Positions 15,692 to 24,928 of a stretch of DNA of 64,000 nucleotides are shown here, one piece after another (position 1 is the stretch's first letter; each line of letters begins with the position of its first letter). The notes under the pieces are model-generated. The model searched no databases and had not been told where the DNA came from. It was given only the letters and a program-made list of their open reading frames with translations. Source of the DNA: an uncultured Flavobacteriaceae bacterium (GTDB lineage Bacteria; Bacteroidota; Bacteroidia; Flavobacteriales; Flavobacteriaceae); contig CAJIZF010000001.1 in the NCBI GenBank assembly GCA_905181835.1, positions 248,001 through 312,000 on the forward strand, written 5' to 3'. Made by a program: the position numbers and the translations under genes.

Positions 15692-16066
15692 CTTCTTTAA
15701 CAATATTGAGTACCAACATAAATATTTAAAAAAGTATCATTTCGAATATTAGGTACAGTGTTTTTATTTTGTGAGAGTCATCTAATTATACAAAGGCTTT
15801 CTGCAATTAAATGAATTGTTCATAAATGTTACAGATGGCGTGAGTCAAACCAATAAAAAGTTCATAAAGAACTAAATCTTTACAATTTAAGGTTACAAAC
15901 CACTCTATTGATTTAGGGTGGTTGTTTATTTTCAGTAGCCATTAACCCGGAGATATTGTATTTTTTTACTAGAGCGAACCAAAATAATAAAACGGTTATA
16001 CTATTAGTATAACCGTTTTAATTCTCTCTTTAATTTTTTGGGTAATAAAAATTATTTCAAAAGAAT
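15692..16066. other. Intergenic region with a DUF2306 scrap and hairpins
   Basis: On the minus strand near 15795-15835 a frame reads TIHLIAESLCIIR, matching TIHLIAVTPCLIIGAY at the start of the intact DUF2306 protein; 20 bases are identical. A weaker hairpin, AACCAC...GTGGTT, lies at 15898-15924. No intact gene is present. Confidence 0.5.
15989..16019. terminator. Bidirectional terminator
   Basis: AAAACGGTTATAC and GTATAACCGTTTT form a perfect 13-bp stem with a five-base loop between the convergent sppA and NTF2-like genes. It is the compact form of the hairpin repeated through the accessory zone. Confidence 0.8.
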
Positions 16067-16577
16067 TTATTCTAATAAGCCTAATTGCATTAAAAATGAA
16101 TAGTTATCGAAAAAATCTTGTTCTTGTAATACTTTCCCGTCTTTCATTAACACTACGGTAGTACCACTGATATCTACTTTGTTGTTAGTAGGAGGTATTC
16201 CAAACATTTCTCCATCATGAGTTCCTTTAAAATTCCAATGTTTAACTAATTGATCGCCTTGTCCGATAATATCAATAAAATTAAATTCAGCATCCGAAAA
16301 ACCAGTTAAATAGTTATTGTAATAATCTCGAAAGCCATCAATACCTGTAATATTTCCTTCTGCAGTTACGACGGTTACTTGTTCATCAAAACTATCCGTA
16401 TTTATAGCGTTAGGGTCTCTAGTTTCAAAAAAAGCATCCCAAGCAGTTTTATAGGTATTGATATTTTTTTCAATTTGTGCATTCGCCTTTTGCAAGAGAG
16501 TCACACTCTTCATTTTTTGGCTGATTGCAACTAATAAATAATAGTGTTGCGATTGATAATAGAATTATTTTTTTCAT
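16067..16577 (-). pseudogene. SnoaL/NTF2-like lipoprotein, frameshift near the N-terminus
   Basis: The main frame (16513 down to 16067) encodes a SnoaL-like ester-cyclase fold: NTYKTAWDAFFETRDPNAIN, VTVVTAEGNITGIDGFRDYY, DQLVKHWNFKGTHDGEMFGI and GKVLQEQDFFDNYSFL. Upstream in another frame an ATG at 16577 opens a lipoprotein signal, IILLSIATLLFISCNQ. Adding one base to the A6 run (T6 at 16513-16518 on the plus strand) joins them as CNQPKKMKSVTLLQKANAQI. Without the repair the product lacks its signal and could be translated from 16513. These folds bind or isomerise small hydrophobic molecules; the substrate is unknown. Confidence 0.6.
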
Positions 16578-16682
16578 GATAGTTATATTAAATTAATAGT
16601 AGATTATAAAGTTACTATATTTTCTAATATTTCGCTAAAACCTTCCAATATTAAATTTTCTGCAAAAACTACCTGAGTTATC

Positions 16683-18271
16683 TTACAATAGATATTCAGT
16701 CGTTACAAAATTAGATACTTTGGAGTCTAAAAGATTCTCTATGATTTTTTTGTTTTTAGAACTATTTTTTGCCGCTACAAATGTTCTTATCGAGAATGAT
16801 CGCAACGCATCATATACACTCAACGTACTCACTGCAGAATTTTTCCTTCCAGCAAATGGATAAACATCGGGCCTCTCTGGCAAGCACTATTAAGATTCAC
16901 CCTACAAACAAGGTTGGCTAGCGCATCTATTAAAGGTCCCAAATCATCAATATTTTCTCCAAAAAGACTTACCTGCTGGCCATAATTAGAGGCAGCCATA
17001 TCATTTAAAGGCATGTCGATATCAGTGTAGGGGATAATTGGAATAATTGGGCCAAATTGCTCTTCATGGAACAATCTCATTTTATCGTTTACAGGATAAA
17101 GGACAGCAGGGAAAGAAAAATTATCGGATAGTTCCCCTCCTTTTTTATTGATCACTTTAGCGCCATATTTAGTAGCGTCGCTGATTAATTCTTGGATGTA
17201 TTCAGGTTTCGATTTTTCTGGCAAAGGAGTTAAAAAAGTGTCTTCCCAAGGCATTCCAAATTTTAAATTGTCAACAGCTTTTGTAAAAAGTTCATTAAAA
17301 GAATCGACAATCGATTCATGAACATATAAAACTTTTAAAGCGGTACAACGTTGTCCATTAAAGGACAAGCTACCAGAAATACATTCTTTAACAGCATGTT
17401 CTAAATCGGCATCTGGCAGTACAATACCCGGGTTTTTGGCCTCCAAGCCCAAAACCAATCGGAGTCTGTTTTTATTGGGGTGTAAATCTTGCAGTGATAC
17501 TGCAGAAGAACTATGCCCAATTAAGGCCATCACATCAATTATTCCAGTTTTCATAATGGGAGACGCGATACTCCTTCCTCGCCCAAAAAGAATGTTTACC
17601 ACTCCTGGAGGAAAACTTTCTTGAAAGGCTTTTAATAAGGGAGTTATAAGTAAAACGCCGATTTTTGCCGGTTTAAATATAGCGGTGTTCCCCATGATAA
17701 TTGCTGGTATTAATAGGCAAAAAGTCTCATTTAAGGGGTAATTATAAGGGCCTAGACATAAAACAACTCCAATAGGACCTCGTCTTATGTGAGCTAATAC
17801 ACCATCTTGACTGTCAAACTTTGCGCCTTTACGATCAATATTTTTATAGGCCTCAATGGTATTTAATATATAATCTATAGTTCTATCAAACTCTTTATAA
17901 GAGTCTGTTTTATTTTTACAAATTTCCCACATCAAGAGTTTAACAACTTCTTCTCTGTGTAATTTCATCTTCTCAACAAAAATCTCCATACATTTCAAGC
18001 GATCAGATACCGACATTGTTGGCCAGGCACCTTTTCCTCTATTGTAGGCTTTATTTGCAGAATCGACGGCTTCTAATGCGGTTTTTTCTCCCATATCAGG
18101 AACCGTTCCTAAAAAAGTAGGGCCAATTTCTCCTTGTTTATTAGGAGTTTTAATCACAGAATATACTTCCGTTGTATTTCCTTCCCATTTTCTCAACTCA
18201 CCGTTGATTAAATAGTGGTTACTGTGTTGAGGTTTTATTTTAAATTTTTCAGGGATATTTTGTTCATTCAT
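16683..18271 (-). pseudogene. gapN: NADP-dependent glyceraldehyde-3-phosphate dehydrogenase (GapN-like), C-terminal frameshift
   Basis: The product is an aldehyde dehydrogenase oxidising glyceraldehyde-3-phosphate directly to 3-phosphoglycerate with NADP. Visible motifs are [11 protein letters not shown], the catalytic Glu in [11 protein letters not shown] and the catalytic Cys in [11 protein letters not shown]. The first frame ends [24 protein letters not shown], while the overlapping frame continues [19 protein letters not shown] to the family's normal end VTTEYLL. The junction is at the GGG run 16869-16871 on the plus strand; one extra base restores [13 protein letters not shown]. The family ending is therefore present but out of frame. 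A shortened enzyme lacking ~60 residues of the oligomerisation region is unlikely to be stable. Confidence 0.75.
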
Positions 18272-18413
18272 AGTGATTAAATTATACTTTCAAAAGTATT
18301 AATTTACAGGTTGTTATATGTTAATCTTATGATAAGAAAAAATAAAAGTATTAACCCTTTAGTTGCGTTATTAGAATTCAAAAATCTGACTTTTTTTTGC
18401 ATATTTTTTGATA

Positions 18414-18450
18414 TTTTGGCTCTTTTTGGCTCTTTTTGGCTCTTTTTTTG
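18414..18450. repeat. Short tandem repeat, 10-bp unit
   Basis: TTTTGGCTCT occurs three times in tandem (18414-18443) and is followed by TTTTTTTGG. It lies upstream of the FGE-like gene and the divergent gapN. It is a candidate slippage site; no function is shown. Confidence 0.7.
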
Positions 18451-18555
18451 GATTTTTTAGGTATTTTTACAACTACTAACAATAAGAATTCTATCCATCC
18501 AAAAACCTAAATTAAATCATAAATCATCAATTAATTAATAAGTAGCTTATTAAGT

Positions 18556-19130
18556 ATGAAAAAATTTATTTTTCTATTTTTAATTATTTTTTATTCATGC
18601 AAGAATAATAAACCTCACATAAAACCAGTTTCTTATGCTCAGTTTGAAGAATTTGTAAATGAAACTAAATACATTACAGATGCCGAAAGGTATGGGTGGT
18701 CAATTGTACAAATAGATGTAGCAAATTTTAGAAAAGGAACAAATGCAAATTGGAAAAAACCCAATGGAGTTGACGTGGTTTCCTCCACTGGTTTGCCTGT
18801 TACTCAAGTGAGTTATAATGATGCTAAAGCTTATTGTAATTGGGCCAATAAAAGACTCCCCACTTATGATGAATATTGGGAACTTGTAAAAAACGATCAT
18901 CGAACCATTGTTTCTGAAAATATACTTCCAATCTCTAACGTTGACGAAGTAAATATTATTGGAAATGTTTGGGATATAACCGAAATTGAAAAAAAAGAGT
19001 CTGTTAGACTTGCAGGGGGTTCACTTTTTTGTTCTGTTAACAGTTGTCTGGAACCGTTAAAGATAGAGAACTCTTTGTAGATAAAGAAACCGGAAATATA
19101 CATATTGGATTTTCGGTTATAGAAAAATAA
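18556..19130 (+). pseudogene. Formylglycine-generating-enzyme (SUMF1)-like lipoprotein, 3' frameshift
   Basis: The N-terminus is a lipoprotein signal (FLFLIIFYSCKNN). The domain shows FGE-sulfatase motifs: VTQVSYNDAKAYCNWANKRLPTYDEYWE, a GNVWDITE motif and RLAGGSLFCSVNSC. In the first frame the protein ends LEPLKIENSL. A second frame from about 19050 reads GTVKDRELFVDKETGNIHIGFSVIEK, the typical closing strand of the family, and stops at 19130. One base is missing near 19047-19049. At ~190 residues it is shorter than catalytic FGEs; many such Bacteroidota proteins are non-catalytic or gliding-related (GldJ/GldK-like), so the role is open. Confidence 0.65.
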
Positions 19131-19137
19131 TTAAAAT

Positions 19138-19169
19138 AAAAAAACAGCGCTAATTAGCGCTGTTTTTTT
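19138..19169. terminator. Bidirectional terminator
   Basis: A perfect palindrome with A7 and T7 ends surrounds CAGCGCTAA/TTAGCGCTG. It separates the convergent FGE-like gene and the T9SS cargo gene. Confidence 0.9.
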
Positions 19170-19187
19170 ATTTTAATATTAGTGCTA

Positions 19188-19844
19188 TTACTTCTTGATA
19201 ATCTTTTTGTTTAATAAAGCATTATTTTGATTATAAACCTTCACTAAATAAGTGCCTGATGGATAATTGGCAATATTTAAGGCATAGGTATTGGCATTTA
19301 ATTCTTTTTTAAATAAAAGTTTTCCAGTGATATCATACAATTCTATGTTAGAAAGGCGATCCTCACCAAAGCTGATGTTGATCAGTTCATTAGATGGATT
19401 TGGATATAAGCTTACAGTGGGAATAATAAAATCATTATCTCCTAAGATTGGGACATTCCCATTAAGAAACTCCCATCTATTGTTAGTGTCCCAAAATAAA
19501 ACATCTTCAACAAAGCAGGCAACCCCAGCAACCTCATTAATGAGTAATGCAGAAATATTCATAGTATCTGTAGTAGGAATATCGTGGTAAAAATCGAAGC
19601 GGCTCTCATCTATTAGGGTTTCTTGAGCAATAATAGTGCCTTGGTTATCTGTAACGGTCCATGTGATGGTATTTTCTTCTTGAGGATGTGTTAAATAGTG
19701 TCCTGAGTGGTAAATGTCAATATGATCGGGTATGGACCCAACATTAACTACCCACGTTTTTTGCTCGCATGGGATGTCTGTTTGTGCTATTGTTGCTTGT
19801 GTAACTCCTACTATAATAAGCAAGGTAAGAAGGATATTTTTCAT
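19188..19844 (-). CDS. Secreted protein with T9SS type A sorting domain
   Basis: This 218-residue protein has a signal peptide (LLTLLIIVGVTQATIAQ). A central beta-rich part has ITWTVTDNQGTIIAQE and two Cys-containing segments (DIPCEQ, GVACFVED). The C-terminal sorting domain of about 75 residues reads VSLYPNPSNELINISF, IELYDITGKLLFKKEL, YPSGTYLVKVYNQ and NKKIIKK. The passenger has no enzymatic motif I recognise. It faces the FGE-like gene across a shared terminator. Confidence 0.8.
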   Translation of the reverse strand: MKNILLTLLIIVGVTQATIAQTDIPCEQKTWVVNVGSIPDHIDIYHSGHYLTHPQEENTITWTVTDNQGTIIAQETLIDESRFDFYHDIPTTDTMNISALLINEVAGVACFVEDVLFWDTNNRWEFLNGNVPILGDNDFIIPTVSLYPNPSNELINISFGEDRLSNIELYDITGKLLFKKELNANTYALNIANYPSGTYLVKVYNQNNALLNKKIIKK

Positions 19845-20132
19845 GGTTTTAATTTTTTACAAATATGCACTAATTATAGCTAAAAATATTCACGTGTAGG
19901 AGTGAATATTATAATTTAACGGCTTTTCCAAAGGATTATAACAATCAAAACTAATTTAATTTTTATGATTTCAAAATAATAACATTCCTGCTGATAGGTT
20001 TTTTTTGAGTTATTATTATACTCTATTTAGTCCTTTTTTTAGTTTTTTATTGCAAAATGCAATTTAATAAGTTGTTTTTTAAAAATATTTAATAAATTTT
20101 TATATGTTTGATTAAACTTAACAAACAATATT

Positions 20133-21263
20133 ATGAAAAAATTACTTTTTATTCTAGCATTGAGCTCAACAGTAGCCAGTGCGCAATGGGTTCAAAAAAC
20201 ATCTTGTAAAAAAGATGCTGCAAAAATTACGAATGAGGCTATCGAGTCTATTGCGAATTTAGAATATTTACCAGCAATGGGAATGGCAAAAGCAGCCCTT
20301 TTACTAGATCCAGAATGTGGATGTGCTCAACTAGCCTTAGCTGCTATCAGCAGTCCAAATCCAAATTGGGGAAGCCAAAAATCAAAGTTGGAAGCAATGG
20401 ATGTTACATCACTAAGTGCCGAGGAAAAAGCATGGCATGGATTTTTAATGGCTTCAAGAGAAGACCGACCTGCTGTTGCACAAGCTGCGGCGACTAAATA
20501 TCCAGACAGTCCCTTGGTTAATTTATTAGTTACTTCTCCGGCAGACTTTAATTCCTTCAAAACATTTGCAGAAAAGTTTCCAAACCAAGCTGCTGCTGCC
20601 TACAATATGATGTCTTATGGATATTTAAGAGGCGATTATGGAGAGCCTAATCAAGACATGGCTATGGACTATGTTAAACGATCTCAACAAATGCATGACG
20701 GTCCTAATGCACACGATTCAATGGCAGAACATTATGCGGCTATTGGAGACTATCAAAAGGCTTTAGATGCTGAATTAAAAGCTGTTGATTATGCACGTTT
20801 TGGATCTCCTTATTGGGATTACGCTCGGACTTATTATGCTAAAGTGAACCAAGAGGAACTTTCTAAAGAATTGATGAAAAGCCAAACAGAGGCTCAAGAT
20901 GCTGTCACAAACGGAGATTATGAAACATTTTCAAAATATGAGCATCCCGATATTATTCACACCACTGGAGATTCTAACTTATCTCCTTTTTATACGTTTA
21001 ATAAAGCTTCTTTTGATAGAGAACAAGCAATCGTTTGGAATAAATTTGTATTAAATGATATGGATGTAACTTACTCACCAGATATGCGAACAGCAGTTCT
21101 AACGTTTTATGCTGCTGGCAGTTATACCTTTAAAGACACTAAAGAAGAGGTTGCTTACAGTACAAGAGGCTCCTCGGTTTGGGTAAATACGGCAGATGGC
21201 TGGAAAATAATGCACAGTTCTTGGGCACCAAATAAAGATGGGAAAGGAATCCCCCAATCATAA
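20133..21263 (+). CDS. Secreted TPR protein with a C-terminal NTF2-like (SnoaL/DUF4440) domain
   Basis: This 376-residue protein has a signal peptide ending STVASAQ. The middle (about 25-250) is helical with TPR-like pairs, including AAYNMMSYGYLRGDYGEPNQ and SMAEHYAAIGDYQKALDAEL. The C-terminal ~125 residues form an NTF2-like domain: AVTNGDYETFSKYEHPDIIH, FVLNDMDVTYSPDMRTAVL, YSTRGSSVWVNTADGWKIMHSSW. The domain pair suggests a periplasmic binding or scaffold protein rather than a known enzyme. TATGTTTG at 20103-20110 is a candidate -7 element. Confidence 0.65.
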   Translation: MKKLLFILALSSTVASAQWVQKTSCKKDAAKITNEAIESIANLEYLPAMGMAKAALLLDPECGCAQLALAAISSPNPNWGSQKSKLEAMDVTSLSAEEKAWHGFLMASREDRPAVAQAAATKYPDSPLVNLLVTSPADFNSFKTFAEKFPNQAAAAYNMMSYGYLRGDYGEPNQDMAMDYVKRSQQMHDGPNAHDSMAEHYAAIGDYQKALDAELKAVDYARFGSPYWDYARTYYAKVNQEELSKELMKSQTEAQDAVTNGDYETFSKYEHPDIIHTTGDSNLSPFYTFNKASFDREQAIVWNKFVLNDMDVTYSPDMRTAVLTFYAAGSYTFKDTKEEVAYSTRGSSVWVNTADGWKIMHSSWAPNKDGKGIPQS

Positions 21264-21290
21264 TTTATACAATAAGATATGAAACTAAAG

Positions 21291-21319
21291 GAGTTATCAG
21301 AAATGATGACTCTTTTTTT
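21291..21319 (+). terminator. Intrinsic terminator
   Basis: GAGTTATCA pairs with TGATGACTC (one wobble) around a four-base loop and runs into seven T residues, just after the TPR/NTF2-like gene. Confidence 0.85.
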
Positions 21320-21446
21320 ATGACGTATTGAATATTTTATTTTTTTTAAAACTGTATCTTTACATTAAATCCTTGCATCTGCTTGAGAAATTGAGTCTAA
21401 AGGAAGTAGAAATAAAAACAATTAATATTCAAATAAACTAAATAGT

Positions 21447-21724
21447 ATGAATTTAAAAAATGAAAAAACAGAAATACCCTGCCCAGGAGGAGGAAGAGCC
21501 ATTAAAACTACGTACGGGGATTTAGCAAGAAAAAGTTCTTTAAAATCAAATAAAGGACATGAAGAAAGTTTAAATCTAGTGATCAAAGCAAACTTAAAAG
21601 AGCGATGGATAAATTAGAAAGATTACAAAAAGATTTTGAAAGGGATATGGAAAGGGCTCAAAAAGAATTTGGCGAAAGTTTAAATGATGTAATTGGTAAT
21701 GCTGATATACTACTAAAGAAATAA
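21447..21724 (+). pseudogene. Small conserved-looking basic/coiled protein, one frameshift
   Basis: The first frame begins MNLKNEKTEIPCPGGGRAIK and TTYGDLARKSSLKSNKGHEE, then would end at LKERWIN. Another frame from 21569 reads FKSSDQSKLKRAMDKLERLQ and KDFERDMERAQKEFGESLND and ends at 21724. Adding one A at 21565-21567 joins them as GHEEKFKSSDQSKL. The restored product is ~92 residues with a GGGRAIKTTYGD motif and a charged C-terminal coiled coil. I do not recognise a family. The stop lies one base before the ATG of the next gene. Confidence 0.5.
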
Positions 21725-21725
21725 T

Positions 21726-22091
21726 ATGGACGATATCGAAGAAATTTTAAAAAAAATAGACACTGACTCATTAGGTGAAATTCTTTTAGATAAATCTGAA
21801 TCAATTAAACATAGTGATTCCAATCTAATTATATTAAAAATAGGATTAGAAGATTTAGTGAATGAAAATTTTCAAAATACAGAACATATAATATCCATTA
21901 AATATGGTGATTGGAATTCGCTCAAAAACTTTGTTTCTGAAAGTGAAGTTGAAAACATTAAAAATATTTTTGAAGAAAGTTTAGAAGATATTAAGGAATT
22001 TGATGACAACGATATTGAATATTGTTCTCAAATATATATATCAGCTCTTTATTGCAACGAAGAATTTGTCTGGGAAGGAACAACATTTTGA
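21726..22091 (+). CDS. Acidic hypothetical protein (121 aa)
   Basis: Very acidic (many Asp/Glu), with no membrane segment or signal: MDDIEEILKKIDTDSLGEIL, then YGDWNSLKNFVSES and ALYCNEEFVWEGTTF. Size, acidity and position directly after a small basic gene recall immunity or antitoxin-like proteins, but no family motif supports this. It is followed 18 bases later by the YxNQAD repeat protein. Confidence 0.5.
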   Translation: MDDIEEILKKIDTDSLGEILLDKSESIKHSDSNLIILKIGLEDLVNENFQNTEHIISIKYGDWNSLKNFVSESEVENIKNIFEESLEDIKEFDDNDIEYCSQIYISALYCNEEFVWEGTTF

Positions 22092-22109
22092 ATTTAACAA
22101 AAAATTAAT

Positions 22110-22445
22110 ATGAAAAAATTACTTTTTTTACCTCTTGTTCTTTTAAGTTCTTTGTTTTGTTATTCTCAAAAAGTACATTCGGTAGCTTATGCAAATCAGG
22201 CGGAGGTAAAGATTCATGTAGTTGGCTATGAAAATCAAGCCGATTTAAAGGTCTTTAAAGTAGCCTATGGTAATCAAGCTGAAGGTAATGATGGCTTATG
22301 GTATTTTGTTGACTATGCCAACCAAGCTGATAAAAAAGTATATTTTGTTGATTATGCCAATCAAAGTGATCTTAAAATTTATTTTGTTAAATACCGAAAT
22401 CAAGCAGGGTGGCGAAACAAATCAAAAAAACATTTACTCTATTAA
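22110..22445 (+). CDS. Exported YxNQAD repeat protein (DUF6150-like)
   Basis: This 111-residue protein has a signal peptide (LLFLPLVLLSSLFCYSQ) and then six tandem units of 15-17 residues with consensus V-x-Y-x-N-Q-A-[DE]-x-K-[IV]-[YF]-x-V. Examples are VAYANQAEVKIHVVGYENQA and FVDYANQADKKVYFVDYANQ. The regular alternation suggests stacked short beta strands. The sixth unit ends in the basic tail GWRNKSKKHLLY. Proteins of this kind are annotated DUF6150 in Bacteroidota; no function is known. Its ATG is 18 bases after the acidic hypothetical gene. Confidence 0.7.
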   Translation: MKKLLFLPLVLLSSLFCYSQKVHSVAYANQAEVKIHVVGYENQADLKVFKVAYGNQAEGNDGLWYFVDYANQADKKVYFVDYANQSDLKIYFVKYRNQAGWRNKSKKHLLY

Positions 22446-22548
22446 TTTTTAAAAATTCTTTTATTGTTTTTTTACAATTTAATAAAATTTTGTTAAATTG
22501 CATTTGGTAGCTAACTGATAACCAAATTATTAATTAAATTTTATTAAA

Positions 22549-24213
22549 ATGAAAAAAACACTATTTTTTATCTGTTTGTTTGTGTCTCAGATAACATTTT
22601 CACAGACACTTGAAATGCCCAACTTACCAGATGGTTTAATTACCTATGATGTTTCTGTTAAAAACCAACTTATAGAATTTTCAGATGATGGAGATTGGGA
22701 CTTTTCTGAAGTGACTACTGATAGCGATTCAGCCATTCAAATAATACCTATTGCTGATTCGCCAGATGCCGAAGATTATCCCAATGCCACACATGTTAAA
22801 TTTGAAGATGGGTTTACGTTTTTTCTTGGATTTGAACCTACTGGGTATACTTACAATGGGGAAATAAGTTTCATCAATTCTGTATACTCTACACCATTGG
22901 TACTGACTCCTTATCCATTTAATATCGGAGATACTCATACCGATGGGGTATTTAATATTCCATTTGAAATCGTAGGTGGAGGCCCTCCAGAATTATATAG
23001 AGATCATGAAGTGGTAACTACATCGCTTTCTTCAGGAAGTGTTACCATGCCAGACGGTTTTGTATACAACAATGTAACATTGGTTAAAAGCACAAGCACA
23101 TTTACTGATGGCCAAACTGGATCCTCCCCATGTATCACAACTCTTGATCAATGGCTCTGGTGGGCTCAAGGCTATGCTATCCCTATTATAGAAACTCGAA
23201 CAATGTCTTCAACCGGTCAATGTGCACCGAATCCATCTCAATATACCAAGTTTTTGAATACACAAACAGCAAGAGTTCAAGTGATTCATAATTCTGCAGA
23301 TGCTGCTGCAGAAATCGTAGATGTTTATTTAAACGAAACGCTACTAATTCCAAATTTTGAATTTAGAACTGCTTCACCTTTTGTGGATGCACCAGCAGGA
23401 GTAGAAATTGAACTATCAGTAGCACCTCCAAACAGCTCCGGAGTAGAGGAAGCTATTTACACGGCTGCTGTTACGTTATCTGCAGACGAAACTTATGTAG
23501 TAGTAGCTGACGGTATTGTTAGTGGTTCAGGTTACAACCCACCACAAGCTTTTGGATTGCAAATTTATGATATGGGTAGAGAACTAGCCGCTAATTCGGA
23601 AAATACGGATGTATTAGTACATCATGGATCTACAGATGCCCCAACCGTAGACATCGTTGAAACAGGTGTGGGTGCTGGAACCTTAGTAGATAATATTTCT
23701 TATACCGAATTTCAAGGTTATCTGGAACTACCAACTGCTGACTATGTTATTGATGTTAGAGACGAAACAGGTTCTGTAACGGTAGCTTCATATCAAGCCC
23801 CTTTAGCTTCTCTTAATTTAGATGGAGCAGCATTAGTTGCTGTGGCTACTGGATTTTTAGATCCCTCTCAGAATTCTGATGGCCCAGGATTTGGAATTGG
23901 AGTTGCATTGCCCTCAGGAGGACCTTTAGTTATGTTACCGGAACTTTTAGGAAATTTAGACTATGAGTTAAGCAATGCAATTGCATTATACCCGAGCCCA
24001 GCAAAAGAACAAGTGACACTGTCAAACAGTTCCAGTATTAAGTTAGAGGCTGCTATGATCTATGACTTAAAAGGAAAACTAGTATCACAAATCAATTTGC
24101 AGGATATGCAAGATGAGCGAGTGATCGATGTTTCTTCCTTTGCAACTGGTGTTTATATGGTACACATAAAAGGCGAACAATCAAGCGTTGTAAAACGAAT
24201 GATCAAAAAGTAG
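22549..24213 (+). CDS. Secreted DUF4397-domain protein with T9SS sorting domain
   Basis: This 554-residue protein has a signal peptide (FFICLFVSQITFSQ). The first ~230 residues are beta-rich with aromatic and Asp-rich loops. A DUF4397 domain follows: ARVQVIHNSADAAAEIVDVY, PAGVEIELSVAPP, VLVHHGSTDAPTVDIVE and YVIDVRDETGSVTVASYQAP. The type A C-terminal domain (IALYPSPAKEQVTLS, MIYDLKGKLVSQI, FATGVYMVHIKG, VVKRMIKK) directs export by T9SS. The gene is intact and followed by a strong terminator. Confidence 0.85.
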   Translation: MKKTLFFICLFVSQITFSQTLEMPNLPDGLITYDVSVKNQLIEFSDDGDWDFSEVTTDSDSAIQIIPIADSPDAEDYPNATHVKFEDGFTFFLGFEPTGYTYNGEISFINSVYSTPLVLTPYPFNIGDTHTDGVFNIPFEIVGGGPPELYRDHEVVTTSLSSGSVTMPDGFVYNNVTLVKSTSTFTDGQTGSSPCITTLDQWLWWAQGYAIPIIETRTMSSTGQCAPNPSQYTKFLNTQTARVQVIHNSADAAAEIVDVYLNETLLIPNFEFRTASPFVDAPAGVEIELSVAPPNSSGVEEAIYTAAVTLSADETYVVVADGIVSGSGYNPPQAFGLQIYDMGRELAANSENTDVLVHHGSTDAPTVDIVETGVGAGTLVDNISYTEFQGYLELPTADYVIDVRDETGSVTVASYQAPLASLNLDGAALVAVATGFLDPSQNSDGPGFGIGVALPSGGPLVMLPELLGNLDYELSNAIALYPSPAKEQVTLSNSSSIKLEAAMIYDLKGKLVSQINLQDMQDERVIDVSSFATGVYMVHIKGEQSSVVKRMIKK

Positions 24214-24240
24214 GGGAGCCATAATAAATAATTTAATACA

Positions 24241-24274
24241 AAAAAAATCCCTTCCGATAGGAAGGGATTTTTTT
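24241..24274. terminator. Bidirectional terminator
   Basis: A7-TCCCTTCC and GGAAGGGA-T7 pair around GATA, between the convergent DUF4397 and NTF2-like genes. Confidence 0.92.
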
Positions 24275-24291
24275 ATACTACCACTAATAAA

Positions 24292-24843
24292 TTATTCACC
24301 AGCAGCAGTCATAGATGCTGACTGTTTTTCCTCTTCTTTTGGAGGTTCAGGAATATCTTTACTGTATACAAAAAATCGTTTGATTTTTCCATCTTCAATT
24401 TGCCCATCAATCATGTGCAATTCAGTTTTTTCTTTTCCATCGACGGTCGTTTTTACTTGGTGTCCTGCGATTATCCATTCTGCACCATTTTTAACTGCTT
24501 TATAAGGCATAGCCCAATAAACTTCCCACATTGGGTCTTCCGCTTTAAACCATGCGTCTAGTAGCTCTCTATGCATCGCTTTTCCCACAATAACACTGCC
24601 GTCTGGACCATCTATACTTATTGAATCAGACTCCATTTTCATGATAGCATCTAAATCTCTTTTGTTGTGAGCATCGATGTAGTTCATCCAAACATCGGTG
24701 ACTGCATCAGTTGATACGACATACTTTTCGCCAGGTGATGGCAAGAAGAAACCTGCACCCTCTGGTGTACTTGCTGTTTCTTTTTCTGTTTGTGGATTAC
24801 AAGCTGTGATAATTACAGCCAAAATCAGAATTAATTTTTTCAT
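24292..24843 (-). CDS. NTF2/SnoaL-like lipoprotein
   Basis: This 183-residue protein has a lipoprotein signal with lipobox ITACNPQ. Residues about 45-165 form an NTF2-like fold: VWMNYIDAHNKRDLDAIMKM, GSVIVGKAMHRELLDAWFK, WIIAGHQVKTTVDGKEK and DGQIEDGKIKRFFVYSKDI. The tail is Glu/Lys-rich. The fold commonly carries small-molecule binding or isomerase activity; no catalytic residue set can be named. It is transcribed toward the DUF4397 gene with a shared terminator. Confidence 0.7.
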   Translation of the reverse strand: MKKLILILAVIITACNPQTEKETASTPEGAGFFLPSPGEKYVVSTDAVTDVWMNYIDAHNKRDLDAIMKMESDSISIDGPDGSVIVGKAMHRELLDAWFKAEDPMWEVYWAMPYKAVKNGAEWIIAGHQVKTTVDGKEKTELHMIDGQIEDGKIKRFFVYSKDIPEPPKEEEKQSASMTAAGE

Positions 24844-24928
24844 TTTTAAGTTGTTAAATGGTTATTAAATAATTGGTTAGTCACAAATCTAATTAAACAA
24901 TTTTTAATATTTAATAAATAAAAAATAA

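Noticed and set aside
22267-22452. Second frame inside the YxNQAD repeat gene.
   Set aside because: Its apparent repeats simply mirror the DNA repeats of the real frame; no start signal.
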